Shown: one piece after another, positions 26,605-35,826 of the stretch
Numbering within the stretch: the stretch's first letter is position 1
Layout: each line of letters opens with the position of its first letter
Source: Legionella maioricensis
Lineage (GTDB): Bacteria > Pseudomonadota > Gammaproteobacteria > Legionellales > Legionellaceae
Assembly (NCBI RefSeq): GCF_023618015.1
Contig: NZ_JAJKBJ010000013.1
Coordinates: forward strand, 28,185-92,184
Reading direction: 5' to 3'
DNA: 64,000 nt
Program-made: the position numbers and the translations under genes
Notes under the pieces: model-generated
Seen by the model: only the letters and a program-made list of their open reading frames with translations
Databases searched by the model: none
What the model was told of the DNA's origin: nothing

Positions 26605-26627
26605 GTGCCTCGAACAAGCCGAGGCAC
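26605..26627. terminator. Possible thiC terminator hairpin
   Basis: An 8-bp stem (gtgcctcg / cgaggcac) with a seven-base loop lies downstream of thiC on the minus strand. No T-run follows, so a simple intrinsic terminator is not certain. The adjoining cacgtaggtagtggg resembles part of a dispersed repeat. Confidence 0.35.
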
Positions 26628-26680
26628 GTAGGTAGTGGGAGCCAGCTGTTAACCCACCTAATAACTCTCTAAAGTCTTTC

Positions 26681-28496
<1,816 letters not shown>

Positions 28497-28592
28497 GAAC
28501 TTGGAAATTTAATCACAAATTGAATAGAGAAGCTAAAGTTATTTATAATCTTTTTTGCCTAAATTAAATATATGCGAACATTTTATTCGTTC

Positions 28593-28646
28593 TTAATATT
28601 TCGTTAATAAATTGTTAATATTTTGTTAATAATGACTATATATAAT
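28593..28646 (+). promoter_or_regulatory. Four TTAAT boxes at 11-bp spacing plus TATAAT
   Basis: TTAAT occurs at 28593, 28604, 28615 and 28626, each exactly 11 bases from the next, so all lie on one face of the helix. A perfect TATAAT follows at 28641-28646, 43 bases before the carrier-like gene. Tandem TTAAT boxes with this spacing match the site bound by PmrA, the response regulator that drives many Dot/Icm effector genes. The last box sits where a -35 element would be. Binding by PmrA is inferred. Confidence 0.7.
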
Positions 28647-28688
28647 CAGCCTCAATACCAAAACTTAAAATAGAAAACGGGGCTTATT

Positions 28689-29750
28689 ATGCAATCCAAA
28701 GACGATAAAACAACTACGAAAAGAGGGATCTTTGGTTTTTCACGAGAAGAAATGCACCAGATGGCGTGGGGGTTTTCTAATTTTACTGCTGTTGCTGGGG
28801 TAACCAGTGCCAGTATTGTAGCAGTACAGAGTCCAGCAAAAACGATTCTTGTAAATCTCACTAAATATGGAACAGCCATGCCTGTCTACTCTGGCGGGAC
28901 TATGGGATTCTTTCGGGCGTTCTATGCTGGAACGAGCGCTTCCTTATCGAGCTCAGTAGCAAGAACTGCTTATGTCACCAATGCAAAAAATCATAAGCCT
29001 GTTGAAGTAATCTCAGAAGAGATGGCTAGGGAAGAAGGAAAGTTGAGCAGACAAAAAATAGGCTATGTTATGGCTGCCGCGTTCGGTGATATTGTGGTAA
29101 CCCAAATTCCCGAATCGCTTTCAACGTTGAAAAAAGTACAGGGACTTCTTCCTGAGAATTTTAAATGGCACACACCTTTGAATATGGTGGAGTTAATGAA
29201 AGGTGGCTTTGGAGCTAGATATACTTCTGGTATGGTTAACTTTTCAGCCTTATGTGTTGTTGAGGATATGATTGCACAAAAACTGCCCGATAGCAGTGCC
29301 AAGCATTTCTACGCTGGTGCTTTAAGTGGGGCTACTGCTGCTGTTATTTCCTATCCTTGCACGGCGCTTAAAGATCTTACTTTGGTTAAATCTACAGTTT
29401 CTCCTGAGGGACAGTTATCTGTTCCTTCGACATCCTCAGTGGTGCAAGGGTTAGTAAAGGATTTTAAAGAAAATCCCGCACAAGTAGCAAAGACAGCACT
29501 AATTAACTCTGGCAAACAACTCTTGGTTAGAGCTCCTCTTACTGCGACGATCTTTGGGATTATATCTTTTATAGGCGATTCTATGGGACCAGAACCATTA
29601 AAAGAGATTGTTCCTGAGCGCTTTCAGCCCTCTACTGCTAAAAACCCACAGGGATTTTTTGGTGGATCTTCGCCACGGGTTGAGATCGTAGAAGAAGCTC
29701 CTACTGCTACCACAGAGGCCTCAACTCAATCTAGTCCAAAAGTTGGTTAA
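28689..29750 (+). CDS. Mitochondrial-carrier-like protein, candidate effector
   Basis: A 353-aa membrane protein with a threefold layout like eukaryotic mitochondrial solute carriers. Each third has a helix, a degenerate P-x-x-x-x-K motif (QSPAKTIL; TQIPESLSTLKK; ISYPCTALKD) and a following FYAG-type loop with a second helix; FFRAFYAGTSASLSSSVART and KHFYAGALSGATAAVIS are the clearest. Bacteria normally lack this family, but Legionella exports one, LncP, into mitochondria. This protein may be LncP or a relative; the signature acids are mostly lost, so transport may be altered. A Pro/Thr/Ser-rich tail closes it. The promoter carries PmrA-like boxes. A hydrophobic carrier with this regulation fits a Dot/Icm cargo. 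Confidence 0.72.
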   Translation: MQSKDDKTTTKRGIFGFSREEMHQMAWGFSNFTAVAGVTSASIVAVQSPAKTILVNLTKYGTAMPVYSGGTMGFFRAFYAGTSASLSSSVARTAYVTNAKNHKPVEVISEEMAREEGKLSRQKIGYVMAAAFGDIVVTQIPESLSTLKKVQGLLPENFKWHTPLNMVELMKGGFGARYTSGMVNFSALCVVEDMIAQKLPDSSAKHFYAGALSGATAAVISYPCTALKDLTLVKSTVSPEGQLSVPSTSSVVQGLVKDFKENPAQVAKTALINSGKQLLVRAPLTATIFGIISFIGDSMGPEPLKEIVPERFQPSTAKNPQGFFGGSSPRVEIVEEAPTATTEASTQSSPKVG

Positions 29751-29796
29751 ACTTGTTTGGCCATAAAAACTTTTCATTTTTAGTCAATTAATGTAC

Positions 29797-29835
29797 AATA
29801 ACCTCTGTTGTTTGGATGCCTCAACAGAGGTTATT
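29797..29835. other. 14-bp-stem hairpin between carrier-like gene and small ORF
   Basis: Arms at 29797-29810 and 29822-29835 (aataacctctgttg / caacagaggttatt) form a perfect 14-bp stem with an 11-base loop. A-rich sequence follows rather than a T-run. It lies 47 bases after one gene and 26 before the next start, so it may stop most transcription, or shape the leader of the small gene. Confidence 0.6.
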
Positions 29836-29861
29836 TAAAAAAGTTCAATTAGGAATGGATT

Positions 29862-30080
29862 ATGTTTCGTTTTTTTGCCAAAAAAGTTACTACAAATACC
29901 ACCGCGGTAGTCGTCTCTACAGGGGTTGCAAATGCCACTTATAATGCGGGCATGTCTGCTTATGATTACACCTCCAATAAATATAAAGAGATGCAACAAT
30001 CTTTTGCTTTATTTCAGCCACTATCTCAGAGCGAAAGAGAAGAATTCATTTATCATGCGACTACTCAATTCGGCTCCTAA
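29862..30080 (+). CDS. Small hypothetical protein
   Basis: A 72-aa reading frame with AGGAATGG before the ATG. Its N-terminal 30 residues are Thr/Val/Ala-rich and mildly hydrophobic, starting with a basic MFRFFAKK; the rest is polar with a SQSEREEFIYHA helix. No family was recognised. It follows a strong hairpin after the carrier-like gene, and codon use looks natural, so it is probably a real gene. It might be a small membrane-associated protein. Confidence 0.5.
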   Translation: MFRFFAKKVTTNTTAVVVSTGVANATYNAGMSAYDYTSNKYKEMQQSFALFQPLSQSEREEFIYHATTQFGS

Positions 30081-30307
30081 TTTCCCCTTTACATTTATTA
30101 TTTGGATGCTAAAGCACGAGAAGATATTTATTCTTCACCGTTTTACGTCATAACCCATTCGCCTTACAAATTGTTCTTATTTATGAGGCGCATGGGATTT
30201 TTATTACTTAATCTATTTCCCTTCATGAAAAGATAATTCCCTATCAAAGTTCATAAAATTTGGCATATACTTTAACACAATGATTCGTTAAATATAAGGA
30301 TTGTATT

Positions 30308-31435
30308 ATGAACATGAAGCGCTATATTTTATCATTTTCTTTAGTTACCTTAATGAGCCCTTTAGTTTTTGCGACCACCGAGGAGGGGGAGGAGGCATAT
30401 AATCAGAAGCATTATGAAAAAGCATTTATACTGCTTTCACCTGAAGCCGACAAAGGTGATGCAAAGGCTCAATATTTACTTGGTAAAATGTATTATAACG
30501 CTCAGGGTGTTGCATATAATGCTGATAAAACAGAACAGTTATTATTAGCTGCAGCCAATAAGGGGAACGTGGATGCACAAGTACTTTTAGCAGCTTATTA
30601 TTGGTATCTTAATACTCCAGAAGGTTTCTCTAAAGCTTTTTCCTGGTATCAAAAAGCCGCAAATCAAAACAACCCTGAGGGAGAGTATGGTTTAGGTTAT
30701 ATGTATGATACGGGCACAGGAGTTCCTCAAAATAGTGAAACCGCTATGATTTGGTATAAAAAAGCTGCAGATCAAGGAAATTCAAACGCGGCTTTAGCTA
30801 TTGGTTATAATTATGACAATGGAATTGGGGTTAAAAAGGATGAAGCCCAAGCCATCCAATGGTATACCAAGGGGGCTGATTTAGGTAATCCCAGCGCGCA
30901 ATATAATCTGGGCCTCATGTACGAGCAAGGCCAGGGAACGCCAGCGGATGTTAACAAGGCATCGCAATATTTTGAAAAGGCAGCAGAACAAGGGCATGCT
31001 AAAGCGCAATTGGAGCTGGGTTATCTATATGACTCTGGGAAAATAGGTAAAACAGATCTTCAAAAAGCAGCTTACTGGTATCAAAAAAGCGCTGATTTAG
31101 GTAATGTGAATGCTCAATTTAATTTAGGAGATATGTATTTCTATGGAGACGGAGTGGGTAAAAATCTGGAGCAATCCGTATTATGGATACGAAAGTCTGC
31201 TGAGCAAGGTTATGGAAAAGCCCAAAATCAATTAGGTGTTTATTATAGGGATGGGATTGGAGTTACAGCAAATCCGGTAGAGGCTTATGCCTGGTTTAAT
31301 GCCGCGATGAACCATGGTTTTGATAAAGCCACTGCCAATTTAAATGAATTAGAGAAAACAATGAAACCTGAGGATCTGACTAAGGCAAAAACCTTGGGAC
31401 AGCAGTATTCAGATCAATATAAAGCAAAAAAATAA
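30308..31435 (+). CDS. Secreted Sel1-repeat protein
   Basis: A 375-aa protein with an N-terminal signal peptide (cleavage near residue 22 after VFA) and about eight Sel1-like repeats of 36 residues, marked by A-x-x-x-L-G-x-x-Y-x-x-G and A-x-x-W-Y-x-K-A-A patterns. Sel1 repeats are alpha-helical protein-binding arrays. Legionella uses several such proteins (LpnE, EnhC, LidL) in host entry and vacuole trafficking. This one is shorter than EnhC and similar in size to LpnE, but which it matches cannot be told by eye. AAGGA lies seven bases before the ATG. It appears to be transcribed alone. Confidence 0.88.
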   Translation: MNMKRYILSFSLVTLMSPLVFATTEEGEEAYNQKHYEKAFILLSPEADKGDAKAQYLLGKMYYNAQGVAYNADKTEQLLLAAANKGNVDAQVLLAAYYWYLNTPEGFSKAFSWYQKAANQNNPEGEYGLGYMYDTGTGVPQNSETAMIWYKKAADQGNSNAALAIGYNYDNGIGVKKDEAQAIQWYTKGADLGNPSAQYNLGLMYEQGQGTPADVNKASQYFEKAAEQGHAKAQLELGYLYDSGKIGKTDLQKAAYWYQKSADLGNVNAQFNLGDMYFYGDGVGKNLEQSVLWIRKSAEQGYGKAQNQLGVYYRDGIGVTANPVEAYAWFNAAMNHGFDKATANLNELEKTMKPEDLTKAKTLGQQYSDQYKAKK

Positions 31436-31482
31436 CTACATTACTAGGTGGGTTGAACATTCTTTTATTGAGTACTATGCGC

Positions 31483-31564
31483 TCCCGCGATCTGTTCGTG
31501 AGATCAAGTCACGAATGATGAGCTATTTCAGATGGGTGATGAATTCCGCGAACAAGCTGCGGGA
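31483..31564. repeat. Inverted copy of a dispersed tcccgcgat-tgttcg element
   Basis: Arms at 31483-31498 (tcccgcgatctgttcg) and 31549-31564 (cgaacaagctgcggga) are near reverse complements. A single related arm, tcccgcgatttgttcgcgaa, lies at 46731-46750, so this is a dispersed palindromic element and not a gene. Confidence 0.6.
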
Positions 31565-31652
31565 CGTAGGATATACTGAATTGATTGATGCACCAATGTT
31601 GAGGATAAAATGAATTGTCAACATATCCCTATTGTTTAAGGAACTTAACATC

Positions 31653-32372
31653 GTGACAAAACCCACGAAGACTGAAGCAAAAAATAAAAAAGAGTCCTCA
31701 AAAAAAAATGAACTGAGTATTTCTACTCTTATTTTTATTGATTTCATTTCAATTGTACTGAGTTTAATGCCTAGCGTCGCAGCCTTTAGTTTAACCGGTT
31801 TATTTATTTACCATGGGTATTCGAAAACCTGGTTGGTATTGCCTTTGGCTCCGTTTGTTTTATTCACCGCCTTTATCGTGATTATCGCATTAATCAGAAT
31901 GTGCTTACCCAAAATTAAACCTGGACGTTACAAGCGGGAATTAAATAAGGCAATGATCTCCTGGTTTTGCCATTTCGCTCTTGCCAGAGCAGCTAAAATT
32001 ATAGGGCTTACTCCTTTATTACAATCATTTAGTATTACCCGGTTCCTTTATTGGCGGGCCATTGGAGCTAAAGTTTCATTTCAAATCATGAGTTCTTTTG
32101 ATGTGGATTTTGTTGATTGCCCTCTTATTACCATTGGTAAAAATGTTACTTTAGCCAGCCAGGTCAGCATTAGTTGTCATTCTGATGTGGGTAGCCTTCT
32201 TTTTCTGGCCCCTGTAGTTATTGAAGATGATGTTTTTATTTGCATGAATACCGTAATTGGTCCCGGGACTACCATTAAAAAAGGCGCCTGGATAGGTTAT
32301 GGTAATACTTTGGTGAATCAAGTGATTGAAGAAAATGGTAAACTTGATGGCATTAGAGCTTCAAATGATTAG
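31653..32372 (+). CDS. Membrane protein with C-terminal hexapeptide acyltransferase-like domain
   Basis: About 239 aa. Two to three hydrophobic helices (roughly residues 28-90) are followed by a left-handed beta-helix type domain with hexapeptide spacing (CPLITIGKNVTLASQVSIS, then VIEDDVFICMNTVIGPGTTI and KKGAWIGYGNTLV). Such domains often transfer acetyl or other acyl groups, and the combination resembles the C-terminal part of some large peptide synthetases (Pls-like). The frame opens with a TTG at 31632; the GTG at 31653, with AAGGA upstream, is preferred. Substrate unknown, and the normally conserved catalytic His is not obvious. Confidence 0.65.
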   Translation: MTKPTKTEAKNKKESSKKNELSISTLIFIDFISIVLSLMPSVAAFSLTGLFIYHGYSKTWLVLPLAPFVLFTAFIVIIALIRMCLPKIKPGRYKRELNKAMISWFCHFALARAAKIIGLTPLLQSFSITRFLYWRAIGAKVSFQIMSSFDVDFVDCPLITIGKNVTLASQVSISCHSDVGSLLFLAPVVIEDDVFICMNTVIGPGTTIKKGAWIGYGNTLVNQVIEENGKLDGIRASND

Positions 32373-32547
32373 TTTCGTTCTTCCTATAAGCACACCTTGC
32401 CTTCCTTTCCCTGTTAAATGACGCATCTAAAAAAACCAAAACAATTGGCCTTGCGGGTTGGTATTTAAGAAAACCTTAATGTAAATGTTTTAAACTATTA
32501 GGCCTAAAATTTAGACAATATTCTGCGCGATAATTAAGGGGTTTTAT

Positions 32548-33363
32548 ATGCCTAAGGCGTTTACTCATTTATGTGAAAAAATTAACTTAAGTTTGTATGA
32601 TAATACTTTGACTGTTTATTCCAAACCCACCAAGTCAAAAGCACCATCTCAAAAAGATACTAAGATGGATCTCTTATTCCTTTTGCTATTTTCTGAGATG
32701 GGCTGTGAAAGTGCAGAAGTTGATACGATTAGGATGGTACTAAAAAACGAACTCGGCGTTTATCGTTTTGTACATCGTCAAGATTCTGATCACCATTTAT
32801 ACCATCAAGATAATTTTGATATGAATGTGATGCATTGGCATGCTCAATTTAAGAAAACCATTGATGAAGTTAAATTAGAAGATATCCTGGGTATCCTTGA
32901 AAAAAACTCTCTTATTTCAGCTGAGGAACATATTAGTTTCATGAAGGCATACCATGAAGCTAATACGCTACCGCGTAATTTATCACCCCTCGAAACAAAG
33001 AGTACTGCTACTTTAGGCGATAAAGAAGAGGCTGAGCTACCCTTCGGAGGCTTTAGAGCAGGCTTTTTAAGTACCTCTGTTAAAAAAGATGAGAAGCCAT
33101 CTGTTTTAGGAGATGAAAAAGAGGCTAAACAATCCTTCGGAGGCTTTAGAGCGGGCTTTTTAAATATTTCTGTTAAAAAAGATGCCAAGCCATTTGTTTT
33201 AGAAGCTAAAGAAAAGCAGGAAGAACCTACTTTCGGAGGGTTTAGAAAGGGATTTTTCAAGGCTTCACCAAAATTTCAACAAGAAACTAATATTGTCTCG
33301 AAGGAAGAGATAGAAAATATAACAGTCGGTTCTTGCAATAGTCAAAAATCAATTTTGCTGTGA
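32548..33363 (+). CDS. Unknown protein with three FGGFRxGF repeats
   Basis: A 271-aa soluble protein that I do not recognise. The first 150 residues form a compact, mostly helical domain. The C-terminal part is low in complexity and holds three copies of a short motif, FGGFRAGFL, FGGFRAGFL and FGGFRKGFF, beginning at residues 166, 197 and 229, about 31 residues apart and joined by Lys/Glu-rich linkers. Regularly spaced short linear motifs of this kind usually bind the same partner several times. There is no signal peptide; a host-targeted role is a guess. An intrinsic terminator follows the gene. Confidence 0.6.
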   Translation: MPKAFTHLCEKINLSLYDNTLTVYSKPTKSKAPSQKDTKMDLLFLLLFSEMGCESAEVDTIRMVLKNELGVYRFVHRQDSDHHLYHQDNFDMNVMHWHAQFKKTIDEVKLEDILGILEKNSLISAEEHISFMKAYHEANTLPRNLSPLETKSTATLGDKEEAELPFGGFRAGFLSTSVKKDEKPSVLGDEKEAKQSFGGFRAGFLNISVKKDAKPFVLEAKEKQEEPTFGGFRKGFFKASPKFQQETNIVSKEEIENITVGSCNSQKSILL

Positions 33364-33458
33364 ACGCATTAAACTGATTGGATGTTCGGGGGCTAGTCGC
33401 AACAAGGATGTGCGGTTAGGCTCCTGGCAACTGAGCACGCAGTGCAAATCCTAAGAAA

Positions 33459-33486
33459 AACCCTATAATGGTTATAGGGTTTTTTT
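33459..33486 (+). terminator. Intrinsic terminator
   Basis: A 9-bp stem (aaccctata / tatagggtt) with a five-base loop is followed by a run of T on the plus strand. The A-run in front makes it work in the other direction too, so it probably ends both the FGGFR-repeat gene and the convergent membrane-protein gene. Confidence 0.88.
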
Positions 33487-33512
33487 ATACCTTAATAAGA
33501 GAAATTACTTCA

Positions 33513-34661
33513 CTATGGTGAGGTCGGTTCCTGGCTTGCTCCCACCGTACTGGGGAGTTGAGTAACAGAAGGTTTATCAGAGCCTATGCTAAATTTTACA
33601 GGAGCATAGGGCAGGTTAACCAGAAATAAGGCAATGATAAAAAATAAAGCAGTACACACATTTCCTATGCGAATCCATTTTTGTTCCATGGGCTCAGATA
33701 CCAGGGCAGTAATGGCGTAAGTAAAGCCTAATAAAATAACCATGAATAAATAAATTAAGACATTAATATCTAATGAGGCTTCGTGGCCTATTCTATAAGA
33801 CATCATCAGGATTAGGATAAATAAAACCCCTCTATAGACGCGTAATGACGTTTTTAACCAGATGGGGGTGTCTTTATAGGTTGTTCCATCTTGAAAGTAA
33901 GCATTAAAAAATATAATTCCAAGAATAGATAAAGGTAATAAAACGGTTAGAGGATTTATCGATTCTTTTTCAGTAGAGAATAAGTGGCCTAAATAAAGGA
34001 TAAAATATAAGGTACTGATGACTGCTAAAAACGGGAAGAGATAATACATCATTTTCAAGAGTAAAAAGCGCATGTTGTATATAATCTCTATATTTTGCTG
34101 CCCCACTCCCAAGCCAATAAAAAATAAAGTCACGCTCATAATGAATCGAAAATGAGGGTTAATCCAAAATAAATCCCATAAGTAGGAATTACCTACCGTT
34201 TTAAAAATAAAAGCGGCTAACATAATAAGCATGTGGCCTAAAAAGGCAAAGACTGAAGCTACAAATAATAATAAAATAGTATTCCATACCGCTGCAAATA
34301 AGGTGCTGTAATCAATGTCCCAGGTATTATCATGATGATAAGCATAATGAAAACAGTGTCCGATGTAGACAAATAGCGGAAATGCGATAATAAAACTAAT
34401 AAAATGCACATCATTAAAGGTCGGACTATTAAAATTGAGGCCGAGCAAGGGTAATGAGAGGAACAAAGCAGCGATAAAACTGGTTCCAATTAAACGGAAA
34501 ACATTTTTTTCATCATAGGCCAGTACGTATAAATAACTAAAAATACTAACTAAAGTAGGATAAAACAGGGCGACATTCTGATAGCGAGCCCAAAAGTCAA
34601 TAATAAAACCGAGGAGTAAGCCTATCAAGGCAAAAAGGCAGATACTTTTTTTAAAGGCCAT
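33513..34661 (-). CDS. DUF4153-like multi-pass membrane protein
   Basis: A 382-aa inner membrane protein with about ten hydrophobic helices. The pattern of helices and the FNAYFQDG loop fit the DUF4153 family, whose role is unknown. The last 30 residues are polar and rich in Ser/Pro/Thr. The ATG has GGAG nine bases upstream. It is convergent with the preceding gene and has no clear operon partner. No catalytic motif is visible. Confidence 0.75.
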   Translation of the reverse strand: MAFKKSICLFALIGLLLGFIIDFWARYQNVALFYPTLVSIFSYLYVLAYDEKNVFRLIGTSFIAALFLSLPLLGLNFNSPTFNDVHFISFIIAFPLFVYIGHCFHYAYHHDNTWDIDYSTLFAAVWNTILLLFVASVFAFLGHMLIMLAAFIFKTVGNSYLWDLFWINPHFRFIMSVTLFFIGLGVGQQNIEIIYNMRFLLLKMMYYLFPFLAVISTLYFILYLGHLFSTEKESINPLTVLLPLSILGIIFFNAYFQDGTTYKDTPIWLKTSLRVYRGVLFILILMMSYRIGHEASLDINVLIYLFMVILLGFTYAITALVSEPMEQKWIRIGNVCTALFFIIALFLVNLPYAPVKFSIGSDKPSVTQLPSTVGASQEPTSP

Positions 34662-34918
34662 GATTATTCTCCAACCAGATTATAAAATAATAATAGTTTA
34701 TTTTTAACCAGTTAGCATTGCTTCTTTCGAAGAGGTGTAGGAAACGAGTAGCTACAGCAATTAACGCATTATTTCTCTTTTTCCGGTAAACAATTGGCTT
34801 TCTGGGGTGGCATGAAATGATATTTATTCTCCATTTTATGTTAATAAGCAACAAAATGGTTGATTAATTTCTCACATGGTGTAAAAATATACTTCATTTT
34901 TAGATGAAGGAACTATTC

Positions 34919-35326
34919 ATGAAGTGTCTTCGCTTATTATCAATTATCAACGGTGTATTTTTATCCAGTAATGTTGCTGCTACTACCTTAGTAACACCAG
35001 TGGATAGTTCTTATGTGGACTTTTCTATTAATACCCCCTGGGAACCGCAAACACAGGATATGGAGCCAGCTGATTTGGTTACTCCAGAGCAATCCCAAGA
35101 AAATGACCGTGATGCGGGGGAAGATACAATCCAGGATACAAGTAATATACAACAATTTTTACAAGAAATTTATTTGGAAAAAATCCCCTCTGTTTTATGG
35201 CAGTTTATTGAAATGCCATCGATGATTGGCGCGAATAATGCAAATAAAGAACAATTCACTTTAAATAATACCGATCAATTAAAACGAGCAAACCCACAAA
35301 GTCAATTAGACATATTTGCTATATGA
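34919..35326 (+). CDS. Small secreted hypothetical protein
   Basis: About 135 aa, starting with a signal peptide (MKCLRLLSIINGVFLSSNVAA). The mature part is acidic, rich in Asp/Glu/Gln/Asn, and has no recognised domain. An ATG lies five codons earlier at 34904, but the AAGGA at 34907 fits the second ATG at 34919 with seven bases of space. It is likely to reside in the periplasm or be released. It is flanked by non-coding stretches and probably transcribed alone. Confidence 0.6.
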   Translation: MKCLRLLSIINGVFLSSNVAATTLVTPVDSSYVDFSINTPWEPQTQDMEPADLVTPEQSQENDRDAGEDTIQDTSNIQQFLQEIYLEKIPSVLWQFIEMPSMIGANNANKEQFTLNNTDQLKRANPQSQLDIFAI

Positions 35327-35826
35327 AAAATGGATGGGTTTCTGCTACGAACTCTAAAACCTGCTTCAGATATACCGCCCTTAACTAAGTAAGTTCCTTA
35401 TTTAATCATTCATGCCTTTCCCGCTAAGGCGGGAATCCATTTCATAACCCTCAGGTTAAGAAGATTTTCCTTATAGCATATCGAGCTATTAAAACTGAGA
35501 ACCACTGCCTTAATAAACGTCATCCAGAGTGGTTTAACGTCATCCAGAGCGAAGCAAAGGATCTCTCAAATGTGGCTCATGCCTATTTCATGATCCCCCA
35601 CGTCGCAATATCCTCTGGCTGACATACAGTGTCTGTTATGGATAGGAATGAACTCAAATTCTCTATTGTAAAGAAAAAGACATTTTCATTGCTATATTAT
35701 TAAATCCGATGATTCAGAATAATAAAAAGTTAAAAAAAATTTAACTTAATGTATATTAAATCATGAGGTTAAGTGATTAGTTTTAAAAATGCGGATTAAA
35801 TATCCAATCAGGTTATCAGGAATCCT
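35327..35826. other. Intergenic region with dispersed palindromes
   Basis: About 500 bases without a convincing gene. A short hairpin, ttcccgctaaggcgggaa, lies at 35418-35435. The phrase acgtcatccagag occurs twice, at about 35518 and 35537, the second followed by the cgaagc...ggatctc form common in Legionella spacers. The last 100 bases are very AT-rich and probably hold the promoter of the next gene. Confidence 0.5.
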
